Of a DNA stretch of 57,752 bases, positions 33,324 to 42,184 are shown piece by piece. The translations under genes and the position numbers were made by a program. Numbering within the stretch: position 1 is the first letter of the stretch; the number at the start of each line of letters is the position of its first letter. The stretch is from Prevotella sp. UBA2456 (lineage in GTDB: Bacteria; Bacteroidota; Bacteroidia; Bacteroidales; Bacteroidaceae), in NCBI GenBank assembly GCA_002342415.1, contig DDPY01000042.1, forward strand, positions 1-57,752, given 5' to 3'. Below the pieces are notes generated by a model that was not told the DNA's origin, made no database searches, and was given only the letters and a program-made list of their open reading frames with translations.

Positions 33324-35157
33324 AAGATATATGTCGGTTCTGGAACTCCTCTGCGCGCTTCTGAGAGGCCTCCGAGAGGTGTCCGTGAATATATTGTTCC
33401 ATGATCAGTCCGCCAATGGGTACGCCATAGGTAGCACCCCAGCCGCCATTCTCGACATAGACGGCAACGGCAATCTTGGGGTTGTCCATCGGCGCAAAAC
33501 CCATGAATACCGAGTGGTCGTGACCGCGGTTCTGGGCTGTACCCGTCTTTCCACAAGCCATGAAGTCGTATTTCGCCAGTTCGTGACAAGTGCCGCCGGT
33601 GGCCGAGGCGCGCATTCCCTGCACCACGTAGTCGTAGGCTTCGCGACTGGCCATCGTCTTACGATGCTTGGTATAGAGCGTGTCCAGCTCCTCTCCCTGT
33701 ACTTTCTTCACCACATGCGGCGTGATGAACCATCCCCTGTTGGCAATGGTAGCACCCAGATTGGCTATCTGTAGCGGTGTGGCATTGACCTCACCCTGCC
33801 CGATGGCGATAGAGATGACGGTCAGTCCGTTCCACGAGCCCTTATAGGCCTTGTCGTAGAAGGCGGCATTGGGAATCAGTCCGCGCTTTTCGCCTGGGAG
33901 GTCGATGCCCAGCTTATAGCCGAAGCCCATGCTGACCATATAGTCGCGCCACGTGTTCATCGCATTCTGTACAGAGCCGTATTTCGACTTCGCACCTATC
34001 ATATAAAAGAGTCCCCAGCAGAAATAGCCGTTACACGAGGTAGACAGTGCAGGCACCAAGGACAGCGGCGAAGCATGTCCGTGACAGCCCACATGCAGTC
34101 CCCGGTAGTTGAATCCGTGTCCGCAGGGATAGGCGGTATGAGTAGGATGTATGATGCCCTCCGTCATGAAGGTAAGTCCCTGTGTAGTCTTGAAGGTGGA
34201 GCCTGGCGGATACTGACCCATGATAGAGCGGTTGAGCAGAGGCTTCCACACGTTCTGGCTCAGCTGACGATGACTCTTGGAGCGCTGACGGCCCACCATC
34301 ATACGAGGGTCATAGGATGGCGACGATACCATACATAGCACTTCGCCCGTAGAGGGCTCGATGGCTACGATACTGCCTATCTTGCCTTCCATCAGCCGCT
34401 CGCCCAGCTTCTGCAGCTCTATGTCGATGCCGAGCGTGAGGTTCTTGCCTGCCTGTGCCCGACGGTCGAGCTTTCCGTTCTGATAGTGTCCCTGCACGCG
34501 CCCATGTGCATCGCGAAGCAATATCTGTATACCTTTCACTCCGCGCAGCTGTCGCTCATAGCTGCGCTCGATGCCCAGCTTGCCAATATAGTCGCCAGGC
34601 TGATAATACTCGTCGGCCTCGATGTCGGCAGGCGACACCTCACCGACATCGCCTAACACGTGAGCTGCTAAGGGATACTCATACTGACGGATGGAACGGC
34701 GCTGCACATAGAAGCCCGGAAAGCGGAACATCTTCTCCTGAAAGACGGAGAAATCGGTCTCCGACAACTGGTTCATGAACACCTGCTGGGTGAAGCGCGA
34801 ATAGCCGGGATTCTTTCCTCTGTCCTTGATGTTCTCCATACGCTTGTCGAACTCCTCACGGCTGATGTTGAGCGCCTGACAAAAGTCGAGGGTGTCAAGA
34901 TGATCCTTGGCCTCGTTCATCACCACCATGATGTCGTAGGCAGGCTGGTTGTAGACCATCAGCTTGCCGTTGCGGTCGTAGATGCCCCCTCGGGCCGGAT
35001 ACTCTATCTTCTTGAGAAAGGCATTGGAGTCGGCACTCTTCTTATAGTCATCGCTGGTAATTTGGAGCATGAAGAGGCGGATGATGTAGACCACCACAAT
35101 GAAGATCGCCACACCGGCTATCACAAAGCGTCTATTGTCCAGGCTATAGTCCCTCAT
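33304..35157 (-). CDS. mrdA: Penicillin-binding protein 2
   Basis: 617 residues. One N-terminal membrane anchor (FVIAGVAIFIVVVYIIRLFM), a dimerisation domain starting EYPARGGIYDRNG, and a transpeptidase domain with the three active-site motifs: SxxK in PPGSTFKT (about residue 313), SCN in STSCNGYF, and KTG in CGKTGTAQN. It cross-links peptidoglycan during cell elongation with RodA and the MreBCD scaffold, all encoded here in the order mreB, mreC, mreD, mrdA, rodA. Confidence 0.95.
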   Translation of the reverse strand: MRDYSLDNRRFVIAGVAIFIVVVYIIRLFMLQITSDDYKKSADSNAFLKKIEYPARGGIYDRNGKLMVYNQPAYDIMVVMNEAKDHLDTLDFCQALNISREEFDKRMENIKDRGKNPGYSRFTQQVFMNQLSETDFSVFQEKMFRFPGFYVQRRSIRQYEYPLAAHVLGDVGEVSPADIEADEYYQPGDYIGKLGIERSYERQLRGVKGIQILLRDAHGRVQGHYQNGKLDRRAQAGKNLTLGIDIELQKLGERLMEGKIGSIVAIEPSTGEVLCMVSSPSYDPRMMVGRQRSKSHRQLSQNVWKPLLNRSIMGQYPPGSTFKTTQGLTFMTEGIIHPTHTAYPCGHGFNYRGLHVGCHGHASPLSLVPALSTSCNGYFCWGLFYMIGAKSKYGSVQNAMNTWRDYMVSMGFGYKLGIDLPGEKRGLIPNAAFYDKAYKGSWNGLTVISIAIGQGEVNATPLQIANLGATIANRGWFITPHVVKKVQGEELDTLYTKHRKTMASREAYDYVVQGMRASATGGTCHELAKYDFMACGKTGTAQNRGHDHSVFMGFAPMDNPKIAVAVYVENGGWGATYGVPIGGLIMEQYIHGHLSEASQKRAEEFQNRHISYGTTSR

Positions 35158-35167
35158 CGCTGACCCG

Positions 35168-35668
35168 TTATTTCGACTTCACTACCTCCAATGTATAAAT
35201 AAATACCAGCGTAATCAACGTGCTCCCCACGACACACAGTAACCAATGCCACCACTCAAAGAAAGAGAAAAACTCGAGTGTGAAGAAGACGATGCAGTAA
35301 AGGAGCACGAGCGGTACTACATAATAGGAATACTTGACGGGAGTAAGGTTTGTCATCGACGGCTTCAGGTCGTCCACAGAGTCGCGAGGCACGAAGAGCT
35401 CGTAATAATAGGGCTGCAGGGCTGCTATCATCGTCAACGAGGCCGTAGCCACTCCCAGCGTATTGCTAAAGATGTCGACACACAATCCCATAAAGAATCC
35501 CCACAGGAGGATTGCCCACTTAGGATAGTTGCGCTCGAACTGCAGCACGAAATAGACATAGAGCAAAGGAGTAGCCACCCCCAAAAGGTGAATACGCCCC
35601 AAAACAATAACCTGAGCCAAGACAAAGACGAGGAACCAGACTGCCCGTTTCAACAATTCTACTGTCAT
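35168..35668 (-). CDS. mreD: Rod-shape protein MreD
   Basis: 166 residues, mostly hydrophobic with five or six membrane helices, including WAILLWGFFMGLCVDIFSNT, the typical MreD helix with a buried Asp. It is an inner-membrane part of the elongasome between MreC and PBP2. It starts 19 bp after mreC and ends 10 bp before mrdA. Confidence 0.88.
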   Translation of the reverse strand: MTVELLKRAVWFLVFVLAQVIVLGRIHLLGVATPLLYVYFVLQFERNYPKWAILLWGFFMGLCVDIFSNTLGVATASLTMIAALQPYYYELFVPRDSVDDLKPSMTNLTPVKYSYYVVPLVLLYCIVFFTLEFFSFFEWWHWLLCVVGSTLITLVFIYTLEVVKSK

Positions 35669-35687
35669 ATTCTACTCCGTTATTTCA

Positions 35688-36557
35688 TTACTCACTGACA
35701 TTGAGCTTAAGAGAGTCCCTTGCTGCCTGCATCACGCGCATGCGCTCCGTTATCGACTTGTCACTGATGACCACCACGTCGCGCAAGCGACCGAAGTCGG
35801 TAGACAGACGCACCTGCAGGCGATAGGACAATCCGTCGCGCGAATTATACACCTGCCTGATCTGTCCCACCAGCACGCCAGCGGGGAAAATACTGCTGAA
35901 GCCGTTGGTCTCTACCCATTCTCCGCGTTTGAAGCGGGCGTGGCGGGGGATATCCTCCACATAGGCGATACCGGCATCCTTGCCGTCCCAACGCAATACG
36001 CCGAAATAGCCTCGGTTGCGGATAGCGCAGCTGATGCGCGAGGCTTCTACGTTCAAGGCTGAGATGACCACACTATAGTGGTCGGCGGTCAGGAATACCA
36101 CTCCCACCACGCCTTGACCACAGGCCACACCCATACCTACCTCCACGCCGTCCTTCGCTCCCTTGTCGATGGTCAGCAGGTTGTTGGCACGATGCAGCTC
36201 GTTGGTCACCACCTTGGCGGGTATCAGCTGATATTGCGACAGCTTCTCCAGCTCGCGACGCTCTTTCTCGGGCTGCTGCTCCTGGCTCTCGGCATACAGA
36301 CGGCGCAACTGGCTCACCTGGCGCTCCAGATAAAAGTTACGAAGCGTCAGCTCCTCATTCACTTTCGTCAATGAGAAGTAAGATTCCACCTTGGAACTCC
36401 ACTCGTAAACCTTGCCTGTCAGTATATTGGCAGACGTGAACCAGACGCTGTTCTGATAACCGTTATATTGGAACAGCAATACAAAGCTCAGGGCTTCGAG
36501 GACGATAAAGAGAAACCAGTGGAAATGCGCACGCAGGAAATCCAGCAGGTTCTTCAT
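35688..36557 (-). CDS. mreC: Rod-shape protein MreC
   Basis: 289 residues with one membrane helix near residues 12-30 (HWFLFIVLEALSFVLLFQYN), a coiled coil around 70-110 (LYAESQEQQPEKERRELEKL), and the periplasmic beta-barrel domain (GVACGQGVVGVVFLTADHYS). It links the cytoplasmic MreB filament to periplasmic wall enzymes. It lies 6 bp downstream of mreB. Confidence 0.92.
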   Translation of the reverse strand: MKNLLDFLRAHFHWFLFIVLEALSFVLLFQYNGYQNSVWFTSANILTGKVYEWSSKVESYFSLTKVNEELTLRNFYLERQVSQLRRLYAESQEQQPEKERRELEKLSQYQLIPAKVVTNELHRANNLLTIDKGAKDGVEVGMGVACGQGVVGVVFLTADHYSVVISALNVEASRISCAIRNRGYFGVLRWDGKDAGIAYVEDIPRHARFKRGEWVETNGFSSIFPAGVLVGQIRQVYNSRDGLSYRLQVRLSTDFGRLRDVVVISDKSITERMRVMQAARDSLKLNVSE

Positions 36558-36563
36558 TGCGCC

Positions 36564-37586
36564 TTATCGCATCAGGAATGAGAAGCGGTCCACATTCTTC
36601 AACGCAACGCCTGCGCCCTTGGCCACTGAGTGCAAGGGGTCTTCGGCGATATGGAAGGGAATGTTGATCTTCGTCTCCAGACGGCGGTCCAGTCCGCGCA
36701 GCAAGGCACCGCCACCCGTCAGCCAGATGCCATTCTTCACGATGTCGGCATACAGCTCAGGCGGCGTGTTCTCGAGGGCCGAGAGCACGGCATTCTCAAT
36801 CTTTGCCACTGTCTTGTCCAGACAGTGGGCCACCTCCTGATAGCATACGGGCACCTCCATAGGCAGGGCAGTGATACGGTTCGGGCCGTGTACGATATAG
36901 TCTTCTGGAGCCTCGTCGCCCAGGTCTGTCAGCGCAGAGCCGACAGCAATCTTGATGCGCTCAGCCATTCGCTCCGACACTTTCACATTATGCTGGCGCG
37001 ACATATACTCCTGAATATCGAATGTGAGGTCGTCACCAGCGGTACGTATCGAGTTGTTCGACACGATGCCTCCTAACGAGATGACGGCAATCTCCGTCGA
37101 ACCGCCACCGATGTCGACAATCATGTTACCCTCTGGGGCCTCGACATCAATGCCGATACCAATGGCAGCAGCCATCGGCTCGAATATCAGGTAGACATCA
37201 CGGCCGTCGGCATGCTCGGCAGAGTCGCGCACCGCACGCAGCTCCACTTCCGTCGAGCCAGAGGGTACGCCAATCACCATACGCAGCGAGGGCGAGAACA
37301 GGCGATGACCGGTATGCACCATCCTGATGAGTCCGCGCATCATCTGCTCACAGGCAGAGAAGTCGGCTATCACACCATCCCGCAGCGGGCGCACGGTGCG
37401 AATATTATCATGTGTCTTTTCATACATCATCTTGGCTCGCTCGCCCACGGCAATCATCTTGTCCGTATGACGGTCCAGAGCTACTACCGACGGCTCGTCG
37501 ACAACAATCTTGTCATCACTGATAATGATTGTGTTGGCCGTTCCAAGATCCATTGCAATTTCTTGCACAAAACTAAAAAAACCCAT
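36564..37586 (-). CDS. mreB: Actin-like rod-shape protein MreB
   Basis: 340 residues, actin fold with phosphate 1 motif (IAMDLGTANTIII), phosphate 2 (MIVDIGGGSTEIAVI) and the adenosine motif (GIWLTGGGALLRG). MreB polymerises under the inner membrane and directs cell elongation. Heptamer repeats (AGTAAAT on this strand) fill the 35 bp to purH, and the genes are probably co-transcribed from the purH promoter. Confidence 0.95.
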   Translation of the reverse strand: MGFFSFVQEIAMDLGTANTIIISDDKIVVDEPSVVALDRHTDKMIAVGERAKMMYEKTHDNIRTVRPLRDGVIADFSACEQMMRGLIRMVHTGHRLFSPSLRMVIGVPSGSTEVELRAVRDSAEHADGRDVYLIFEPMAAAIGIGIDVEAPEGNMIVDIGGGSTEIAVISLGGIVSNNSIRTAGDDLTFDIQEYMSRQHNVKVSERMAERIKIAVGSALTDLGDEAPEDYIVHGPNRITALPMEVPVCYQEVAHCLDKTVAKIENAVLSALENTPPELYADIVKNGIWLTGGGALLRGLDRRLETKINIPFHIAEDPLHSVAKGAGVALKNVDRFSFLMR

Positions 37587-37587
37587 T

Positions 37588-37625
37588 ACGATTTACTATT
37601 TGACGATTTACTATTTACTATTTAT
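37588..37625. repeat. ATTTACT heptamer array between purH and mreB
   Basis: Four or five tandem 7-mers (ATTTACT, ATTTGAC, ATTTATT). The purH stop codon lies inside the array. Confidence 0.8.
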
Positions 37626-38215
37626 TTTGCAAACCAGCTGTGGATGGCTGTGTCATAGTGCGAGCTCACACCAAAGGCACGTGTGGCAAACTCGCGGCGC
37701 TGGGCCTTAGTGGTCTCTGCACCCTGCCGCTTCAGAATATCCAGCAGCATGCCGTACTCAGCCTTCGAGGGCACGATGACTACATCGTTGAAATTCTTCG
37801 CTCCGGCACGAATCAGCGAGATGCCGCCGATGTCTATCTTCTCGATGATATCTTCCTCAGAGGCACCGCTGGCTACGGTCTGCTCAAAGGGATACAGGTC
37901 GACGATAACCAAGTCGATCTCGGGAATCTCGTACTGAGCCATCTGTTGGCGGTCGCTCTCCAGTTCACGACGGCCCAGGATGCCACCGAACACCTTCGGA
38001 TGCAGCGTCTTCACACGTCCGCCCAGTATCGAGGGATAGGTTGTCACGTTCTCCACTTTCTCGCAAGGATAGCCCAGCGACTCGATGAAGGTCTGTGTGC
38101 CACCTGTCGACAGGAACTTCACACCCTCTTCGTTCAGCTTCTTGAGCAACTCCTCCAGCCCATCCTTGTGGAATACAGAGATGAGCGCTGTCTTCATTTT
38201 CTTCTTGTCTGCCAT
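37622..38215 (-). CDS. purH: IMP cyclohydrolase, single-domain PurH
   Basis: 197 residues that cover only the N-terminal MGS-like IMP cyclohydrolase domain of PurH (KTALISVFHKDGLEELLKKL, STGGTQTFIESLG, GGRVKTLHPKVFGGIL, IDIGGISLIRAGAKN). The usual bifunctional protein has about 510 residues with a C-terminal AICAR formyltransferase. Here the stop falls in a heptamer array and mreB begins 35 bp later, so the second domain is truly absent from this locus. The enzyme closes the purine ring in the last step to IMP; the formyl-transfer step must be encoded elsewhere. Confidence 0.9.
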   Translation of the reverse strand: MADKKKMKTALISVFHKDGLEELLKKLNEEGVKFLSTGGTQTFIESLGYPCEKVENVTTYPSILGGRVKTLHPKVFGGILGRRELESDRQQMAQYEIPEIDLVIVDLYPFEQTVASGASEEDIIEKIDIGGISLIRAGAKNFNDVVIVPSKAEYGMLLDILKRQGAETTKAQRREFATRAFGVSSHYDTAIHSWFAK

Positions 38216-38219
38216 ATCG

Positions 38220-38265
38220 ATATAACGTTATATTTGGAAATTTCCTTTTTGAGGTTGCAAAGTTA
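38220..38265 (-). promoter_or_regulatory. purH promoter and leader palindrome
   Basis: TAACTTTG on the minus strand at 38258-38265. In the leader, ATATAACGTTATAT (38220-38233) is a perfect 14-bp palindrome just before the start codon. Confidence 0.6.
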
Positions 38266-38340
38266 CGAAAAAGACTCCATACCGCCACAAGTTTATGGCA
38301 AAAAAATTTGTTCTCTTAAAAAATAATAATGTATATCAAG

Positions 38341-38374
38341 TAGTGAGAGGTGAGTGTGAGAGGTAAGAGGTTAG
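38341..38374. repeat. GTGAGAG/AGAGGTA heptamer repeats
   Basis: GTGAGAGGTGAGTGTGAGAG followed by GTAAGAGGTTAG, in the spacer between the divergent purH and porin genes. Confidence 0.75.
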
Positions 38375-38437
38375 AAGAAATTTGTCCGAATCGGGAAAAT
38401 AATTCTCCTTTTATTCGTCTGTTTCAAAAGAAAAACG

Positions 38438-38445
38438 TACCTTTG
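38438..38445 (+). promoter_or_regulatory. -7 box of the FadL-type porin gene
   Basis: TACCTTTG, 30 bp before the ATG at 38476. No clear -33 box. Confidence 0.6.
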
Positions 38446-38475
38446 TACCCGAAATTTCAACCAATTTATATCTAA

Positions 38476-39813
38476 ATGAGAAAAAGATTCGTTCTGACGG
38501 CCTTTGCCGTTATCGCTGCCATCAGCACCTATGCAGGCGGACTGATGACCAACACCAACTATCACGTCGCCTTCGACCGCATGATGGCTCGCGGAGCCTC
38601 TTTCGACATCGATGCTGCCTTTTCCAATCCCGCCGGACTCGTCTGGGGTCACGAGGGCTGGCAGCTGTCCCTCAACTTCCAGAAACCCTGGCAGTATCGC
38701 GACATCAAGGCCGTCACTGCGGCTGGCGAACAGAAGTACGAGGGCAAGGCCTCGGCACCCATCGTACCAGCCCTCTTTGCCACTTACAAGAAAGACCGCT
38801 GGGCCCTCTCCACCATGATAGGCATTGTGGGCAGCGGCGGATTCGTGGAATACAAGTCGGGAGTCCCCATGTTCAACATGTTGCTCTCGGGCATGCTCGC
38901 CAACAACGGCATCACGCCCGACCAATACAAGCTCGATTCCGAGATGAAGGGCAAGCAGTATATCTATGGCGGACAGATTAACTTCTCCTACCGCATCCTC
39001 GACTGCCTGTCGGCAGCAGTAGGCATGCGTGTCAACTATTACGACGGCTACTATCGCGGACACGTCAAGGCCGTAGAGCATCCGATGTTTGGCGATGTCG
39101 CCAAGCTGCTGCTCGACGTCGACCAGAAAGGCTGGGGCTTCACGCCTATCATCAGCCTGGCCTATCATCAGGGACCGCTCACGCTCACCGCCCGCTATGA
39201 GTTCCGCACCAAGCTCAACCCCAAGAACGAAACGAATATCCTGGATGCCGGACTGGGCGAGAAGGTGGTGGAATATATGATGACGGCCGACCCACAGAAC
39301 ACACCCGCGAAGCTGGCAGCACTGCAACAGCAGCTCGGCACCTACATCGCACCCTATCAGGACGGGGCGCACACGCGCTACGACATGCCCGCCATGCTCT
39401 CGGTAGCTGCTGGCTATGAGTTCACTCCCAAACTGCGCGCCACGCTCGAATACCACTTCTTCGACGACAAGAATGCCCGCATGGCCAACGACCGCCAGAA
39501 GGAGCTCAAGCGCGGCACTCACGAGTTTCTGGCTGGTGTCGAATACGACATCAATCAGAAGTTCACCGTCAGCTGTGGTGCCCAGCGCACCGACTACGGA
39601 CTCTCCGACGGCTATCAGCAGGACACCTCGTTTGCCTGCGACAGCTGGAGCATCGGACTGGGCGGTGCCTGGAACCTCAACGAGCACATGCGTCTGAATG
39701 CGGGCTACTTCATCTCGCTATATTCCGACTACACCAAGCCTACCAGCTACGGTTCGGAGGTATTCTCGCGCACCAACAATGTCATTGGCGTTGGCTTCGA
39801 CTATAAATTCTGA
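38476..39813 (+). CDS. FadL/OMPP1-type outer-membrane transport protein
   Basis: 445 residues. A signal peptide is cleaved near ISTYAGG; the mature protein starts with the hatch-like N-terminus (GGLMTNTNYHVAFDRMMARG, then AFSNPAGL), the hallmark NPAG of the FadL/TodX family. The rest is beta-barrel strands ending in a typical terminal strand (VIGVGFDYKF). Such channels move hydrophobic compounds such as long-chain fatty acids across the outer membrane by lateral diffusion. Monocistronic, followed by a heptamer array and a terminator. Confidence 0.9.
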   Translation: MRKRFVLTAFAVIAAISTYAGGLMTNTNYHVAFDRMMARGASFDIDAAFSNPAGLVWGHEGWQLSLNFQKPWQYRDIKAVTAAGEQKYEGKASAPIVPALFATYKKDRWALSTMIGIVGSGGFVEYKSGVPMFNMLLSGMLANNGITPDQYKLDSEMKGKQYIYGGQINFSYRILDCLSAAVGMRVNYYDGYYRGHVKAVEHPMFGDVAKLLLDVDQKGWGFTPIISLAYHQGPLTLTARYEFRTKLNPKNETNILDAGLGEKVVEYMMTADPQNTPAKLAALQQQLGTYIAPYQDGAHTRYDMPAMLSVAAGYEFTPKLRATLEYHFFDDKNARMANDRQKELKRGTHEFLAGVEYDINQKFTVSCGAQRTDYGLSDGYQQDTSFACDSWSIGLGGAWNLNEHMRLNAGYFISLYSDYTKPTSYGSEVFSRTNNVIGVGFDYKF

Positions 39814-39866
39814 ACTCACCTCTCACCACTCACCACTCACCACTCACCTCCCACCACTCACCCCTA
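39814..39866. repeat. TCACCAC heptamer array
   Basis: About seven tandem 7-mers (TCACCTC, TCACCAC, CCACCAC) between the porin stop and its terminator. Confidence 0.85.
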
Positions 39867-39906
39867 AAAAAAACGGATTGAATGCGCTTGCGTTCAATCC
39901 GTTTTT
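39867..39906. terminator. Bidirectional terminator
   Basis: AAAAACGGATTGAA and TTCAATCCGTTTTT flank a GC-rich loop. The A and T tracts serve both the porin gene and the small ORF on the other strand, whose stop codon touches the hairpin. Confidence 0.85.
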
Positions 39907-40001
39907 CAGTTTGCGGGGCGATAGTTGTACATTCTCGCCATATTCAGGCAATATTCTGTGTAAGCCTCGCTCTTGAGCCATTTACTAATTAACTTTTTCA
40001 T
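39906..40001 (-). CDS. Small ORF of 31 residues
   Basis: ATG at 40001 to TGA at 39906. The peptide begins MKKLISKWLKSEAYTEYCLN and ends MARMYNYRPAN. It is basic, amphipathic at the start and aromatic later, with no signal peptide. A TACCTTTG box lies upstream (40096-40103) with a 95-base leader that contains a hairpin, and a terminator follows at once. This complete small transcription unit argues that the ORF is real. Function unknown. Confidence 0.55.
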   Translation of the reverse strand: MKKLISKWLKSEAYTEYCLNMARMYNYRPAN

Positions 40002-40046
40002 CTTTTTACCCTTTCTTTAATTTTTATTGTTATCCTTACTTTCTGT

Positions 40047-40103
40047 ACCCCTTCGCCAAGGGGTTCATTCTCCTCTGCTTTCTCTTTTTCGGCTGCAAAG
40101 GTA
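40047..40103 (-). promoter_or_regulatory. Promoter and leader hairpin of the small ORF
   Basis: On the minus strand TACCTTTG (40096-40103) has a CTTG 20 bp upstream (40124-40127). In the leader, ACCCCTTGGCGAAGGGGT (40047-40064) can form a short stable hairpin. Confidence 0.5.
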
Positions 40104-40187
40104 AGGCAAAAAGTCAGGATAAGCAAGAGAAAGGGCATGCTGTTTGCGCAAACAGCCGCTTTTGTTGACCTTTGTCAATATTTCCCC

Positions 40188-40958
40188 TTATTCATGATGG
40201 TGATGGGTCACCGCGTCGCGCATCTCCTTCAGCAGGTCGGAGGCAAAGATGAAGTCGGTAAGTCGCTTGTTAGTCGAGTTCATAATTTCTCCCGACTCCC
40301 CTTGCCACTCCTTGTGACCCTCGTAGATGAAGATGATATTCTCGCCAATGCCCATCACCGAGTTCATATCGTGCGTGTTGATGATAGTGGTCATCTTGAA
40401 CTCGCGCGTGATAGAGTGTAGCAGCTCGTCGATTACCAGCGATGTCTTGGGGTCGAGGCCGGAGTTGGGCTCGTCGCAGAACAGGTATTTGGGATTCAGC
40501 GAGATGGCACGGGCTATCGCCACACGCTTCTGCATACCGCCCGAAATCTCGCCAGGATATTTCTCCTCGGCACCTATCAGGTTCACGCGGTCCAGACAGT
40601 CCATAGCGCGCTGCTGCCGCTCGCGCAGGTTCATGTTCGAGAACATATCCAGTGGGAACATCACGTTCTCCAGCACCGTCAGCGAGTCGAAGAGCGCTGC
40701 CGACTGGAAGATCATGCCCATCTCGCGGCGCATGTGTACCTTCTCCTGCTTCGACATGCCCACAAAGTCGCGGCCGTCGTAGAGTATCTGTCCGCGCGTA
40801 GGCTCAAACAGCCCCACCAGATTCTTCATCAGCACCGTCTTGCCCGAACCGCTCTGACCGATAATCAGATTGGTCTTGCCGTCTTCAAACACGGTAGAGA
40901 TGTCTTTCAGCACCTCAATGCCGTCAAAGCTTTTATATAGATTCTTGACTTCAATCAT
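40188..40958 (-). CDS. mlaF: Phospholipid-transport ABC ATPase MlaF
   Basis: 256 residues. Walker A GQSGSGKT (about 35-42), signature ISGGMQKRVAIARA with the Met that is typical of MlaF, Walker B YLFCDEPNSGLDP, and H-loop NTHDMNS. It powers lipid transport by the Mla/MCE system between inner and outer membranes. It lies 18 bp downstream of mlaE; an MCE-domain gene is not in the window. The C-terminal THHHHE is natural. Confidence 0.9.
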   Translation of the reverse strand: MIEVKNLYKSFDGIEVLKDISTVFEDGKTNLIIGQSGSGKTVLMKNLVGLFEPTRGQILYDGRDFVGMSKQEKVHMRREMGMIFQSAALFDSLTVLENVMFPLDMFSNMNLRERQQRAMDCLDRVNLIGAEEKYPGEISGGMQKRVAIARAISLNPKYLFCDEPNSGLDPKTSLVIDELLHSITREFKMTTIINTHDMNSVMGIGENIIFIYEGHKEWQGESGEIMNSTNKRLTDFIFASDLLKEMRDAVTHHHHE

Positions 40959-40976
40959 GGTTTTCTTGGAAGAGAG

Positions 40977-41729
40977 TTACGACAATAGTTGCGTGAGGAA
41001 CACGTCACTGCACAGGATGAGCACACTCGACATCACCACAGCGTCTGTCGAGGCCTTGCCCACGTTCACCGAACCGCCCTCCACCGTATAGCCATAGTAC
41101 GAAGGCACCGCCGAGATGATGAAGGCAAAGAAGAGGCTCTTGATGATGCTCATCCATACAAACCAGGGCTGAAACGAGTGCTGCAGGCCCAGCGTCAGGT
41201 CGTCGGGCACGATGATATGGCCGATATAGGCCGTGCCGTAGGCTCCCACGATGCCCATTGCCGACGAGAAGATCACCAGCAGCGGCATGATGGTAAGCAT
41301 ACCTAATATCTTAGGCAGAATCAGATAACACGCCGAGTTGACACCCATGATGTCGAGGGCGTCAATCTGCTGCGTCACGCGCATCGTACCTATCTCCGAG
41401 GCAATGTTCGAGCCCACCTTGCCCGCCAGAATCAGACACATGATGGACGATGAGAACTCGAGCAGCATAATCTCGCGCGTCGTATAGCCGCTCACCCAAC
41501 GGGGCATCCAGGGCGACTGGATGTTGAGCTTCATCTGGATACAGATCACTGCACCGATGAAGAACGATATCAGCAACACAATGCCGATGGAGTCGACACC
41601 CAGCTGGGCCATCTCCTTCACATACTGCTTCCAGAACATCCGAAAGCGTTCGGGTACCGAGAACGTACGCCCCATGAGCATCACAAACTTACCGAGCGTC
41701 GTCAGCCATTTTTGCAACAATTGAATCAT
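40977..41729 (-). CDS. mlaE: Phospholipid-transport ABC permease MlaE
   Basis: 250 residues from the ATG at 41729; an upstream in-frame ATG (41762) precedes the promoter. It has five or six membrane helices and the MlaE motifs IQMKLNIQ, ASEIGTMRVTQQIDALDIMG and YGYTVEGGSVNVGKAST. Inner-membrane subunit that pairs with MlaF to maintain outer-membrane lipid asymmetry. Its leader is at most a few bases. Confidence 0.92.
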   Translation of the reverse strand: MIQLLQKWLTTLGKFVMLMGRTFSVPERFRMFWKQYVKEMAQLGVDSIGIVLLISFFIGAVICIQMKLNIQSPWMPRWVSGYTTREIMLLEFSSSIMCLILAGKVGSNIASEIGTMRVTQQIDALDIMGVNSACYLILPKILGMLTIMPLLVIFSSAMGIVGAYGTAYIGHIIVPDDLTLGLQHSFQPWFVWMSIIKSLFFAFIISAVPSYYGYTVEGGSVNVGKASTDAVVMSSVLILCSDVFLTQLLS

Positions 41730-41737
41730 ATCGCCTG

Positions 41738-41745
41738 CAAAGGTA
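41738..41745 (-). promoter_or_regulatory. -7 box of mlaEF, near-leaderless
   Basis: TACCTTTG on the minus strand, ending 8 bp before the ATG at 41729. Confidence 0.65.
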
Positions 41746-42184
41746 CGAATAAGTGAGCACAAAAACGAAAGAATAAGAATTTTCTTTTGTTTTTGTCGAA
41801 CGAAAGTATCTTCACCAGCGGTGAAATGCCCCCCGTTGTCATCGTCATCGATGTCATCGGTGTGTCGCGTTAGGCGACAGATTGGTGTTAAAATAATTCG
41901 GAAACACGCAAAAGACTCGACAATAACGCATTTACACCTAAAATTTGCGTCCTCACTGGGCAGTAAATATTCCCTGGTGTAGTAGCATTTTTTCTATTAG
42001 GACAGGAGTAGTATGGAAGATTTCGAAATGTAATATAAATATAGAGGTGTAATCTTGTCGTATGGCGTATTTTTACTGAACGCGGAGGCACGGAGAATCA
42101 ATTCCTCGCGGTGCCAAGAAATAAAAACTCCGTGACTCTGCCTCAGTGTTCAGTTCTCATGCTGTGCTGCAAAAAAAAGGCATT
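41746..42184. other. Spacer between mlaE and amidohydrolase 3
   Basis: No convincing gene. It contains two short hairpins (TTCACC/GGTGAA at 41811-41825; TGTCGC/GGCGACA around 41864-41880), a CATCG-rich stretch at 41839-41862, and the long inverted repeat at 42075-42154. I found no candidate precursor peptide for the exporter downstream. Confidence 0.55.
42075..42154. repeat. Long imperfect inverted repeat
   Basis: The left arm reads ACTGAACGCGGAGGCACGGA. The right arm, as reverse complement, starts ACTGAACACTGAGGCAGAGT and ends CACGGAG. It resembles an interspersed hairpin repeat. Confidence 0.65.
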
